Of a stretch of DNA of 64,000 bases, positions 18,373 to 28,265 are shown in pieces. The stretch is from positions 29,238 to 93,237 of the forward strand of contig JAHAEW010000003.1 of NCBI GenBank assembly GCA_018374635.1, in the 5' to 3' direction. The first letter of the stretch is position 1. Every line of letters starts with the position of its first letter. Made by a program: the position numbers and the translations under genes. A model generated the notes under the pieces. The model saw only the letters and a program-made list of their open reading frames with translations. It made no database searches and had not been told where the DNA came from. This DNA is from Clostridiales bacterium (lineage in GTDB: Bacteria; Bacillota; Clostridia; Oscillospirales; Oscillospiraceae).

Positions 18373-18404
18373 GACCGCGGGGCGGGTGATCCCGCCCCGC
18401 GGTC
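18373..18404 (+). other. Stable hairpin between pstS and pstC
   Basis: A 14-bp perfect GC stem (GACCGCGGGGCGGG with its complement) with a TGAT loop and no T run. Such stems commonly protect the upstream pstS message and let it accumulate over the rest of the operon. Confidence 0.6.
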
Positions 18405-18488
18405 TCCCCGCGTGCTTCTCCCGGAGAGAGTTTTTTGAACGTATTCCGGCTTTCCGCCGGATTTTGCAGAAAGGTGGAACCCATCCAA

Positions 18489-19421
18489 ATGGACGAACAT
18501 CTCACTCAAGCGCCCTGCACGGCCCAGGCCGTGCCCAAGCCGCAGCGTAAAAGCCCCATCCGCGTCATGGAGTGCGTGATGCAGCTCCTCTTCCTTCTAT
18601 GCGGTCTCATCGCCATTGCTTTTGTGCTCTTTATCAGCTTCTATCTGATCGTCTCCGGGCTGCCCGCCATCCGCACGATCGGACTGACGGACTTTCTCTT
18701 CGGCCAGACTTGGGCCTCCACCGCCGCAGAGCCGCAGTTCGGCATCCTGCCTTTCATTCTGACCTCCATCTACGGCACCGCGGGGGCCATCCTACTGGGG
18801 GTCCCGGTTGGCTTTATGACCGCTGTGTTCCTGGCCAAGGTGGCCCCCCGGAAGGTGGCCGCCGTGGTGCGCCCCGCCATTGATCTGCTGGCGGGCATCC
18901 CCTCGGTGGTCTACGGCCTGATCGGTATGATGGTGCTGGTCCCCGCGGTGCGTGAGATCTTTGACCTGCCCGACGGAGCAAGCCTGTTCTGCGCCATCAT
19001 CGTGCTGGCCATCATGATCCTGCCCTCCATTATCAGCGTCTCCGAAACCGCCCTTCACGCCGTTCCCAAGGAGTATGAGGAGGCCAGCCTGGCCCTTGGG
19101 GCCACCGAGATCGAGACCTATTTCCGGGTCTCGGTCCCCGCTGCCAAGAGCGGCATCGCCGCCTCCATCGTCATGGGCATCGGCCGCGCCATCGGCGAGG
19201 CCATGGCCGTCATCATGGTGGCCGGAAACGTAGCCAATATGCCCTCTCTCTTTTCCTCAGTCCGCTTCCTCACCACCGCCGTGGCCAGCGAGATGAGCTA
19301 TGCCGCTGTTGGCTCCCTCCAGCAGCAGGCCCTTTTCTCCATTGCGCTGGTCCTCTTCCTCTTCATCATGCTGATCAACGTGATCCTCAACCTCCTGCTC
19401 AAGTGGAAGCGAGAAGCCTGA
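18489..19421 (+). CDS. pstC: Phosphate ABC transporter permease PstC
   Basis: One of two membrane subunits of the Pst importer. About 310 residues with six hydrophobic segments and the permease EAA loop around VPKEYEEASLALGATEIE. GIPSVVYGLIGMM and GRAIGEAMAVIMVAGN are PstC landmarks. The ATG at 18489 is used, with AAAGGTGGA 12 bases upstream; the frame is open from 18435 but the earlier start is a TTG in non-conserved sequence. Confidence 0.94.
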   Translation: MDEHLTQAPCTAQAVPKPQRKSPIRVMECVMQLLFLLCGLIAIAFVLFISFYLIVSGLPAIRTIGLTDFLFGQTWASTAAEPQFGILPFILTSIYGTAGAILLGVPVGFMTAVFLAKVAPRKVAAVVRPAIDLLAGIPSVVYGLIGMMVLVPAVREIFDLPDGASLFCAIIVLAIMILPSIISVSETALHAVPKEYEEASLALGATEIETYFRVSVPAAKSGIAASIVMGIGRAIGEAMAVIMVAGNVANMPSLFSSVRFLTTAVASEMSYAAVGSLQQQALFSIALVLFLFIMLINVILNLLLKWKREA

Positions 19422-19466
19422 CCCGGTCCTCCGGCTTGGATTTTACGGAAAGGAATGATATACTAA

Positions 19467-20330
19467 ATGGAACTCCAGACTCTTTCCGGCGCCCGGAAGG
19501 CCTATGACCGTATCCTCCGCTCTCTGCTCTACTTCTGTGCCTTCCTCACCTGTGCGCTGCTGCTGTTCATCATCGGCTACATCTTCGTCAAGGGACTCCC
19601 CCATGTGACCTGGGAGCTGCTCTCCACCAAACCCAGCTACATCCGGGATACCATCGGAATCCTGCCCAACATCCTCAACACCATCTTTATTGTGGCCGTC
19701 ACCCTCGTTATCACCCTCCCCCTGGGCGTGGGCGCGGCGGTCTACCTCACGGAATATGCCAAGAACCGCCGTCTGGTCTCGGCCATCGAGTTTGCCACCG
19801 AGACCCTGACCGGCATCCCCTCCATCATCTTCGGTCTGGTTGGCATGCTCTTCTTCTGCAACTTTCTCTCTCTGGGCAAGTCCCTGCTGGCCGGCTCCCT
19901 GACTCTGGTCATCGTGACCCTGCCCACCATTATCCGCACCACCCAGGAGTCCCTCAAAACCGTGCCCCAGAGCTATCGGGAGGGCGCCCTGGGCCTGGGC
20001 TCGGGCAAGTGGCACATGATCCGCACCATCGTGCTGCCCTCCTCTGTGGACGGCATCGTCACCGGATGCATCCTGGCGGTGGGCCGCATCGTGGGCGAGT
20101 CGGCCGCCCTGCTCTTTACGGCCGGCATGGGCATGACCCTGAACAATTTCTTCACCGCAGACGGTTTTCTCCACAGCTCCGGGGCCAGCCTGACCGTGGC
20201 CCTGTATGTCTACGCCAAGGAGCGGGCCGAGTTTGACGTGGCCTTTGGCATCGCCGCCATTCTGATGCTCCTGACCCTGCTGATCAATCTGTCCGCCAAA
20301 CTGGTGGGCCGCAAGCTCCGCCACAACTAA
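19467..20330 (+). CDS. pstA: Phosphate ABC transporter permease PstA
   Basis: The second membrane subunit, 287 residues, six hydrophobic segments. [30 protein letters not shown] and the EAA loop [17 protein letters not shown] are typical, as is [25 protein letters not shown] precedes the start. It follows pstC by 45 bases and is followed by pstB after 11. Confidence 0.95.
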   Translation: MELQTLSGARKAYDRILRSLLYFCAFLTCALLLFIIGYIFVKGLPHVTWELLSTKPSYIRDTIGILPNILNTIFIVAVTLVITLPLGVGAAVYLTEYAKNRRLVSAIEFATETLTGIPSIIFGLVGMLFFCNFLSLGKSLLAGSLTLVIVTLPTIIRTTQESLKTVPQSYREGALGLGSGKWHMIRTIVLPSSVDGIVTGCILAVGRIVGESAALLFTAGMGMTLNNFFTADGFLHSSGASLTVALYVYAKERAEFDVAFGIAAILMLLTLLINLSAKLVGRKLRHN

Positions 20331-20341
20331 GGAGGTCCCCC

Positions 20342-21103
20342 ATGTACGAATCTACCATTCTCTCCTCGGAAAAGCTGAATCTCTACTACGGCGCCGCCCA
20401 CGCCCTCAAGGATGTGGACATCGCCATTCCCGAGCGGCAGGTCACCGCCCTCATCGGCCCTTCCGGCTGCGGCAAGTCCACCTTTCTCAAGACCCTGGAC
20501 CGGATGAATGATCTGGTCCCCGGCGTGCGCATCGAGGGGACTGTCTCCTACCGGGGGCAGGACATCTACGCCCCCTCCGTGGATGTGACCTGGCTGCGCA
20601 AGCAGATCGGCATGGTCTTCCAGAAGCCCAACCCCTTCCCCATGTCCATCTATGACAACATTGCCTACGGTCCCCGCACCCACGGAATCAAGAGCAAGAG
20701 CCAGCTGGATGACATCGTGGAGCAGTCTCTCCGGGGCGCGGCCATCTGGGACGAGGTGAAGGACCGCCTCAAGAAGTCCGCCCTGGGTCTCTCCGGGGGC
20801 CAGCAGCAGCGCATCTGCATCGCCCGGGCCCTGGCGGTGGAGCCCGATGTGCTCCTGATGGATGAGGCCACCTCCGCCCTGGACCCCATCTCCACCTCCA
20901 AGATCGAGGATCTGATCGCCGACCTGAAGGACAAGTATACCATCGTCATCGTGACCCATAACATGCAGCAGGCCACCCGCGTCTCGGACAAATGCGCCTT
21001 CTTCCTGCTGGGCGAGCTGATCGAATTCGGCGACACCACGGACCTCTTCTCTGTCCCCAAGGACAAGCGCACCGAGGACTACATCACCGGCCGTTTCGGA
21101 TGA
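20342..21103 (+). CDS. pstB: Phosphate ABC transporter ATPase PstB
   Basis: The cytosolic ATPase that drives the Pst importer. 253 residues with Walker [11 protein letters not shown]-loop [16 protein letters not shown], signature LSGGQQQR, Walker [14 protein letters not shown] and the switch His in [21 protein letters not shown] after Walker A is specific to PstB. AAGGAGGTC lies directly upstream. Confidence 0.97.
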   Translation: MYESTILSSEKLNLYYGAAHALKDVDIAIPERQVTALIGPSGCGKSTFLKTLDRMNDLVPGVRIEGTVSYRGQDIYAPSVDVTWLRKQIGMVFQKPNPFPMSIYDNIAYGPRTHGIKSKSQLDDIVEQSLRGAAIWDEVKDRLKKSALGLSGGQQQRICIARALAVEPDVLLMDEATSALDPISTSKIEDLIADLKDKYTIVIVTHNMQQATRVSDKCAFFLLGELIEFGDTTDLFSVPKDKRTEDYITGRFG

Positions 21104-21194
21104 TCCCGCCCGTTCCGCTCCCCAGTCCGGGGAGCGTTTTCCCATGCGGACGCGCCGCACCCCATCATTTTTACTTACAAGGAGGAACCACACC

Positions 21195-21839
21195 ATGCGT
21201 AAAACCTTTGACGCCGAGCTTCAGGAGCTGGGCGCGGAAATGATCGATATGGCCGCCGCCGCCGAGGACGCCATCGACCTGGTCACCACCTCCCTGGCCG
21301 CCCCCGACGACCGGCAGGCCAAAGAGGCCGTCCACATGACCCAGAGCATGGACCGGATGGAGCGGGACATCGAGAACCGCTGTCTGCGGCTTCTGCTCCA
21401 GCAGCAGCCCGTAGCCCGGGACCTGCGCACCATCTCGGCCGCCCTCAAGATGGTCACCGATCTCCAGCGCATCGGCGACCAGTGCGCCAACATCGCCGAG
21501 ATCTCCCTGCTGCTGGACAAGCAGCAGCCCGTCCCCAGCCACATCCGGGAGATGAGCAGCAAGGCCAGCGGCATGGTCAAGCGGGCTATTTTTGCCTACG
21601 TCAACCGGGAGGAGACCGCCGCCCGGGAGGTCATCGGCCTGGACGACGCGGTGGATGAGCTCTTCCAATCCGTGAAGGGCGATCTGGTGGCCCTCATCCG
21701 GGAGGACCGGGAGAACGCCGACCCGGCCATCGACCTCATCATCATCGCCAAATACCTGGAGCGCATCGCCGACCACGCCGTGAACATCGCCCAGTGGGCC
21801 ATCTACTGCGTCACCGGCACCCTGGTCGAGCCCAATTAA
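21195..21839 (+). CDS. phoU: Phosphate signalling protein PhoU
   Basis: PhoU links the Pst importer to the PhoR kinase and keeps the regulon off when phosphate is plentiful. 214 residues forming two three-helix PhoU repeats; metal-binding ExxxD-type motifs show as LKMVTDLQRIGDQCANIAE and IIIAKYLERIADHAVNIAQ. AAGGAGGAA precedes the ATG at 21195. Confidence 0.95.
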   Translation: MRKTFDAELQELGAEMIDMAAAAEDAIDLVTTSLAAPDDRQAKEAVHMTQSMDRMERDIENRCLRLLLQQQPVARDLRTISAALKMVTDLQRIGDQCANIAEISLLLDKQQPVPSHIREMSSKASGMVKRAIFAYVNREETAAREVIGLDDAVDELFQSVKGDLVALIREDRENADPAIDLIIIAKYLERIADHAVNIAQWAIYCVTGTLVEPN

Positions 21840-21861
21840 ACCAGAGGGAGGCTGCCACCCC

Positions 21862-22530
21862 ATGTCCACCAATACCATCGTCGTCGTGGAGGACGACAGC
21901 AGCATCCGGGAGATGCTGCGCTACTATTTCCAATCCACCGGCAACGAGGTGCGCACCTACGAGAGCGGCGAGGAGTTCTTTGCCGCCGAGCAGGGCCGCC
22001 CCGCTCCCTCCATCTATCTGCTGGACATCATGCTGCCCGGCATGGACGGTCTGGAGATCCTGCGCCGCCTGCGCGCCAGCCTCACCACCGCCGACGTGCC
22101 CGTCATCATGCTCACCGCCCGCACCGCCGAGATGGACCGGGTGGCCGGGCTGGAGAGCGGCGCGGACGACTATGTGGTCAAGCCCTTTGGCCTGATGGAA
22201 CTTCAGGCCCGCATCAAGGCGGTGCTCCGCCGCACCCAGCGGGAGTCCCCCGTCCTGCGCTGCGGAGATCTGGAGATCAACACCACCGCCCGCACCGTAC
22301 TGCGCGCCGGCGTGCCCGTGGAACTGACCTATAAGGAATTTGAACTGCTGCGCCTGCTGGCCGTCCACCGCGGGGCGGTGCTCAGCCGGGACGAGATCCT
22401 GCGCACCGTCTGGGATTACGACTTTACCGGGGAGACGCGCACCGTGGATATGCACGTCAAGTCTCTGCGCCAGAAGCTGGGGGACGATGTGATCGCCACG
22501 GTCCGCGGCGTGGGCTACAAGCTGAACTAG
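21862..22530 (+). CDS. phoP: Phosphate response regulator, OmpR/PhoB family
   Basis: 222 residues. The receiver domain has the acidic pair in VVVEDDSS, the phospho-acceptor Asp in IYLLDIMLPGMDG (near 54), Thr in MLTART and Lys in DDYVVKPF. The C-terminal winged helix ends DMHVKSLRQKLGDDV and TVRGVGYKLN. Position after phoU and before the kinase gene makes it the regulator of the pst promoter. Named phoP or phoB depending on convention. Confidence 0.93.
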   Translation: MSTNTIVVVEDDSSIREMLRYYFQSTGNEVRTYESGEEFFAAEQGRPAPSIYLLDIMLPGMDGLEILRRLRASLTTADVPVIMLTARTAEMDRVAGLESGADDYVVKPFGLMELQARIKAVLRRTQRESPVLRCGDLEINTTARTVLRAGVPVELTYKEFELLRLLAVHRGAVLSRDEILRTVWDYDFTGETRTVDMHVKSLRQKLGDDVIATVRGVGYKLN

Positions 22531-22543
22531 AGGAGGGCGGACC

Positions 22544-24277
22544 ATGAAAAAAAAGCTGATTTGCTCCACACTGCTGATCGTGCTGGCCGCTCTTCTGATC
22601 TCCAACGCAGCGGGGTGCTGGTTCCTCTATGAGCGGGAGCGGCGGGACTCCACTCAGTCTCTGCGAGAGCTGCTCATTCTGATGGACAGCCAGAGCCAGA
22701 TCACCAATGCCAGCAGCGCCGCCGGGCAGTTCCACCAGGCCGCGCCCGACAAGCGGCTGACCATCATCACCCCCGACGGCACCGTGCTGGTGGACACCAA
22801 GGCGGACGCCGATCTGTTAGAGGACCACGCCAACCGTCCTGAGGTCATCACCGCGCTCTCCACCGGCTGGGGGGAGGATGTGCGCTCCTCCGATACAGTG
22901 GGAGTACCCATGCTCTATGTGGCCAAGAAATTTACCGACGGCATGATCGGCCGGGCCTCCATGCCGCTCTCCTCCATCAAAAGTCTGGTCTGGCAGACCA
23001 TCACCGGCTTTCTCACCGCCTCTCTGGTCGCCCTTCTGCTCGCCTTTCTGCTCGCCAGCCGCATGGCTCAGCGGGTCCTGGAGCCCCTCAACGCCGTGGG
23101 CGGCGCATTGACCGGCGTGCTCTCAGGCGCATCCACGACCACATTGGACGCTTTCCGCGGGGATGATGAACTGCGCCCCATCCTGCGCTATATCGACAAA
23201 CTGGTGGAGCGGCTGGGCGGCTCCATCCACAACCTCACTGCGGAGCGGGACAAAGTCAACCTCATTCTGGACTGCATGGACGAGGGTTTCCTCCTGCTGG
23301 ACGAGGACGGCGGGCTCCTGGCCAGCAACCGGGCCGCCCGGAGCCTCTTCGGCGTTCCGGAGGACTCCTCCAGCGATGCCGCGGGACTCCTGGTGCTCAC
23401 CCGCAGCCGCCGCCTGCGGGAGGCCACCGAGCAGTGCCACCAGCAGAAGAGCCCGGTCATGCTGGACGTGGACGACCTGCCCCTGCCCGGGCGCAGCCTG
23501 CGCTTCTTCCTCTCCCCCGTCTCCGGGCGGCAGTATGAGCGGGAGAATGTGGGCACCTCCATCCTCATCTCCGACGTGACCGAGATCAAGGCCGCCGAAC
23601 GCATCCGGGCCGACTTCACCGCCAATGTCTCCCACGAGCTCAAGACTCCGCTCACCTCCATCAAGGGTTTCACCGATATGCTCTCCAGCGGAATGGTGAC
23701 CTCGGCGGAGGATCAGAAGCGCTTCTCCTCCCTCATCGGCGTGGAGGTGGACCGTCTCATCGCCCTCATCAACGACATCCTCAAGCTCTCCGAGCTGGAG
23801 TCCCTCACCATGGAGCAGGGGGAGGAATCCGCCCCCGTCCTGGCCACCGCCCAGGAGGTGCGGGAGCTTCTGGACCTCAAGGCCGGGGAGGCCGACGTCA
23901 CCTTTACGGTGGAGGGCGAGGAGTGCTCCGCCGCCATCTCCGCCCCGCGGCTCAAGGAGGTCATCCTCAACCTGGCGGAAAACGGTCTCAAGTATAACCG
24001 CCCCGGCGGACGCCTCACCGTCACCGTCACCCCCGGAACCAACCAGGTGACCCTTCAGGTGGCCGACACCGGACTGGGCATCCCCGCCGAGGATCAGGCC
24101 CGGGTCTTTGAGCGGTTCTACCGGGTGGACAAGGGCCGCTGCCGCAAGGACGGCGGCACCGGATTGGGTCTGGCCATCGTCAAGCACATCGTGGCCCTCT
24201 ACCACGGCTCCATCGAGCTCAAGAGCCAGTTGGACGTTGGCTCCACCTTCTCCATCACCCTGCCGAAAGCGGTGTGA
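22544..24277 (+). CDS. phoR: Phosphate sensor histidine kinase PhoR
   Basis: 577 residues: membrane segments near 5-25 and 150-175 with a small outside domain between them, a HAMP-like linker, a PAS domain (about 240-345), then HisKA with the phospho-accepting His in NVSHELKTPLTSIKGF and an ATPase domain with NLAENGLKYN, DTGLGIP and GGTGLGLAI. GAGGAGGGCGG precedes the start, 13 bases after phoP. The antisense strand carries a long open frame that continues from the neighbouring convergent kinase gene. Confidence 0.93.
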   Translation: MKKKLICSTLLIVLAALLISNAAGCWFLYERERRDSTQSLRELLILMDSQSQITNASSAAGQFHQAAPDKRLTIITPDGTVLVDTKADADLLEDHANRPEVITALSTGWGEDVRSSDTVGVPMLYVAKKFTDGMIGRASMPLSSIKSLVWQTITGFLTASLVALLLAFLLASRMAQRVLEPLNAVGGALTGVLSGASTTTLDAFRGDDELRPILRYIDKLVERLGGSIHNLTAERDKVNLILDCMDEGFLLLDEDGGLLASNRAARSLFGVPEDSSSDAAGLLVLTRSRRLREATEQCHQQKSPVMLDVDDLPLPGRSLRFFLSPVSGRQYERENVGTSILISDVTEIKAAERIRADFTANVSHELKTPLTSIKGFTDMLSSGMVTSAEDQKRFSSLIGVEVDRLIALINDILKLSELESLTMEQGEESAPVLATAQEVRELLDLKAGEADVTFTVEGEECSAAISAPRLKEVILNLAENGLKYNRPGGRLTVTVTPGTNQVTLQVADTGLGIPAEDQARVFERFYRVDKGRCRKDGGTGLGLAIVKHIVALYHGSIELKSQLDVGSTFSITLPKAV

Positions 24278-24280
24278 GCC

Positions 24281-25519
24281 CCTCTCTCCCGACGGCATAA
24301 CAAATGCCCGGAATCCGATGGTGGTGCCCTTCTGATAGGCCGTAATGCTCCCCCGGTGCTTTTTGGCGATGGACTGGGCGATGGACAGCCCCACTCCAAA
24401 GCTGCCGGAAAAGGTCCGGGCCCTGTCCGCCCGGTAAAAGCGGTCAAAGAGCCGTTCCAGCTCCAGCGTTCCGACCTCGGCGTAGGTATTCTCCACCGTG
24501 AGGACCGGGTGCCTTCTCAGGCAGAGCGACACCTGGATCGTCCCGCCCGGGTCGCAGTATTTCAGGGCGTTATCCAGCAGGATGGCCGTCAGCCGCCGGA
24601 TCAGCGCCTCGTCTCCGCAATAGGTCACACGGGGCTCCATGGCCGCTGTGAGGGTCTTGTTCCGTTCCGCCGCCAGGGTCTGGAATTCCGAGACGGTATC
24701 GGAAACCGCGCCGCTCAGATCAAAGGCTGTACACTCCAGCGGGGCCTCGCTCTCATCCATCCGGGACAGGGTGACCATCTGGTTGATAAGCAGGCCCATC
24801 CGCTCCCCTTCGCTGCGGATGTTGTCCAGCCACTCGTTCTTTCCCATCTCCGACTCCACGATATCCAGATTGGACAAGATCAGGGTCAGGGGCGTCTTCA
24901 ATTCGTGGTTGGCATCCGTAATAAACTGCTTTTGCTTTTCATAACTCTCCGCGATGGGGCGCACCGCCCGCTTGGAGAGAATGACAGTCAGGCCCAGGAT
25001 CAGGAGGGCGCTCCCCAGCAGGACCAGAAAAGCGGTAAAGAGCAGACGGTCGGTCATGTTCTGATTCATAGCCCCGTTGACGAACACTATGGTGGCGCCC
25101 GTGTCGGTCCGGACCACCTTGTAGCGGTAATCTGCGATCCAGCCCCGCTCCGCGCGCTCCTTCACGGCGCGCTTCACATAGTTTTCCACCTCCGACTCCG
25201 AGATGGAGGAGATGGAGTCAATGTTGACCCGGGCGACCTCCTGCCGTTCATCGAGCCAGACCGTAAAAAAGCGGGTGCTGAACTGGGTCTCGGCCGTAAT
25301 GACGTCGGAGTAGGGGAACTGTGAGGGCGGGCGCTTTTCCAGCGGGTCAAACTTGGGAAAGACGCCGTTGTTTGAGGAAATGGCGTCGGTGAGTGTATCC
25401 ATGGTGCGGTTCATCTGTACCCGGCTGAAGATCAAAATCAGCAGGAAGATCCCAAAAAACACCACAAAGATGGAGCTCGCGCTGATGAGAATAAACCTTC
25501 TGCGCAGATTCCGGATCAT
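24281..25519 (-). CDS. Sensor histidine kinase lacking its own stop codon
   Basis: From the ATG at 25519: membrane segments near 8-30 and 170-190, HisKA with TDANHELKTPLTLILSN, ATPase domain with LLDNALKY and GSFGVGLSIAQSIAKK. Homology ends at about KGTTIGFRAFV, near 24296. The frame has no stop there and stays open through antisense phoR to 23123, so the end given is an estimate of the functional part. There is no terminator between this gene and the convergent phoR. Its ATG overlaps the repaired stop of the response regulator (ATGA). The signal it senses is unknown. Confidence 0.7.
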
Positions 25520-26189
25520 ACCTTGACCTCCAGCACATAGCCCGCGCTGCGCACGAAGCGAATTTCCATGGGGCCCGGAGGGCGGCGATCTTCTTGCGCA
25601 GGTTGGAGATATGTACCCAGACCACTCTGGTATCCACATTGGTGTCCCACCCCCACAGATGGGTGATAAAGCGCTCCGTGGGCAGGATGGTATTGGGCGC
25701 CTGCATCATCATCTCCAGCAGCTGGAACTCCTTGCCGCTGAGGGACTGCACCCGCTCCTGATACCCCAGCTGATAGGTGGAGCGGTTGAGGGTCACCGGC
25801 CCCAGCGAGAGCAGGTCGGGCAGATAGGTGTCCTTTCTGCGCAGCATGGCCCGCACCCGGGCCAGCAGCTCCGCGGTGGAAAAGGGTTTTGGAAGGTAGT
25901 CGTCCGCCCCGGCGTCCAACCCCTCCACCCGCTGGGATACCTCGGTGCGCGCCGTCAAAAAGAGGGCGGGGGTGGTGACACCCTCCTTCCGCAGGGTCTG
26001 AAGCACCCTCAAGCCGTCCAGGCCCGGCATCATGATATCCAGGATCAGCCCGTCATACTCCCTGGACTGCCCGTGGGCCAGCGCGTCCTCTCCGTTGGAG
26101 ACACCATCCACGCAGAACCTGTTGCTCTCAAATATATGGACCAGCGACTTGAGCAGCTTGGGGTCATCCTCCGCCACCAGCAATCTCAT
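25516..26189 (-). pseudogene. OmpR-family response regulator with a 1-base frameshift near its end
   Basis: The ATG at 26189 has GGGGAGG upstream. The receiver is intact (VAEDDPKLLKS, Asp in LILDIMMPGLDG, DDYLPKPF). The winged helix is normal up to VVWVHISNLRKKIAALRAP at 25577. There the frame leaves homology. One frame over, the conserved end MEIRFVRSAGYVLEVKV and a stop at 25516-25518 follow at once, overlapping the kinase ATG as ATGA. One base missing from the GGGG/CCC run at 25570-25576 explains everything. As written, the frame runs on to 25347. It could be a real mutation or a homopolymer sequencing error. Confidence 0.8.
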
Positions 26190-26336
26190 ATGTGCACCTC
26201 CCCTTTTTCCTTTCCAGTATAGCACACCGTCCTTAAAACAGACTAAAGGAGTTTACGTTTGCTCCAGTGCAAAGGCGCCCGTACAGAGGCGATAATACAC
26301 GCCCTTCTTCTGCCGGCGTCCTATGCGGTCCATGCG

Positions 26337-28265
26337 CTAGCTTCTATCGACCTTGCGCCGCTTCTTTTCCTGATACATTTTCTGGTCTGCCTCACGCATC
26401 AGCACATGAAAATCCGTGCTTTCCTGTGGATAGAAGGAAACCCCGAGAGAGAATTCCACTGTATGCGCCATATGGGCTTCATGGGCAGAGAAAAACTGCA
26501 ATCCGCGCTGCGCTTTCAGGTCGGAGAGCCGGCGCTCCAGTTCCTCCGGCGATGAAGCGCCGTATGCAAAACAGATGAATTCATCGCCGCCCAGTCTGCC
26601 GCAGACCGCCCGCTGTCCCATGGCGGTAAGAAGGGCTTCTGCAATTTTTTCCAGATACTCGTCTCCCACCACATGGCCGCAGGTATCATTGATGGCTTTC
26701 AGGTTATCCGCATCCAGTATGATCACCATTGCATACCCGATCTGTTCGGGGGACTGGAAGAGTTCGGAGATCTTGTCCTGAAAGCCGCGGCGGTTGTAGA
26801 GATTGACCAGCGGGTCAAAGCTGCTTTGGGTACGGATCTGTTCGATCTCATCCCACATCCCAGACACATCGGTCACATAATAGAACTGACTTTGTGCCGT
26901 CTCTTCTTTTTCGATCCGAAGACAACGGGCAAAGCCGCAATCTTCATACAGATATATGAGCTCTTCGGGAAGCACCGGTTTTGACACTGCCTGATCCAGT
27001 TTTTTCCGCACCACTGCGAGCAGTTCTGTTTCGGAATATGTATGGTCTGCCGGGATGTTCAGCATATGGAGCATATAGTCGTTGATGAAGATCCTTTTAT
27101 AGACCATATCCTGCTCAAAAATCCCGATCGGAATACTCCCCTTGCTGATGATGTGGGAAATTCGATCCCAGTTGGTGCGGATATTTTCCATCATATGGTT
27201 TAGATAGAACTGCAACTCATCAAATTCTGCAATTCCGGTATTCAGGGAGATGTCCTCCAACCGGCCGCCCTCGTTTTTCTTCAGCGCGCAGTTGAATCGG
27301 TGGAGATTTCTGACAACCTTCCGGTCCATAAAGCAACGCAGGCATTGAATAATACCTATAACAATCACAGTAGCGCAAATAAAGAATATCAGCGCCGATT
27401 CCAACGTCTCATAGATCGGATATGTGGCATGATAGGAGCGGATCAGAAGATATCCTTCGTATTCCTGTGTGTAAATGCAATATCGCTGCCCTTGATAGGA
27501 TAGGTGTGAGTTTTCCTCCATCGTTTTCACCGGATCAAGCCCGCCCGCCTCTTCTTCCAGATCGAGACCGATGAGATCCTCTTCCGTGGAGGCCACGATT
27601 TTCAATGTATTCATATCCAGGATGTGCATTTGTCCACTGAGTTCAAAAGGCCTCATCTGCAGGACCTTTTCAAGGCTTTGCTCATCCATCAGCTCCAGCA
27701 GATGCCGGGGTTCCATACCCACCTGTACAATTCCGCTGCCATCCTTGAGCCAGACAGCGGCATAGATCATCTCCTTCCCCAGCGCAGTGTTGGGGGTGAT
27801 CCCCTGAAACAGCTTCAGGGAATGGTCTGACAGCATGGGCAGGAAAAATTGCAGCTACTCCCCGGAGTAGAAGGTAAATCCATAGTATTCCGGATGTGTT
27901 CCTGCAAATATCTCCCCCTGTGGTGTGAAGTAATGGATCTCATCCACATCAATTTTATCTGCCAGGTCGCGGGTCTGCTGTAAATCCATGGCCGCCATTG
28001 GACAGTATTCCAAAAAATAAGCCACAACATCCGCTGAACGGATGCATTGCTGCGCAAAAAGCTCCTCCTCACGTTCCAGTGTCTCCTTATTTGTTTGGAT
28101 CAACTGGGTTAATTGTGCAAAGCTCTGATACGCGCTTTTTTCCTGTGCCTGGTGTTGCAGATATAATTGCGCGAATATGCTGATCGGTATCAGCAAAAGC
28201 ATCAGAACCAGAGTGACCAGCCATGTCAGACGCATCAGGCGTGTCTTAATGCTTCTGCTTTTCAT
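26337..28265 (-). pseudogene. Membrane diguanylate cyclase interrupted by an amber codon
   Basis: One continuous frame from the ATG at 28265 (GGAGGG upstream) to 26337, broken only by TAG at 27855-27857, where FYSGE stop LQFF reads as if CAG (Gln) had become TAG. N-part: membrane anchor near 12-35 and the start of an outside sensor domain. C-part: rest of the sensor, second membrane segment (ALIFFICATVIVIGIIQCL), a PAS-like region and a GGDEF domain with intact RLGGDEFIC. Without readthrough the cyclase half would need an internal start (ATG 27836 is possible). Product when whole: cyclic di-GMP. It overlaps the EAL gene by 20 bases. Confidence 0.8.
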
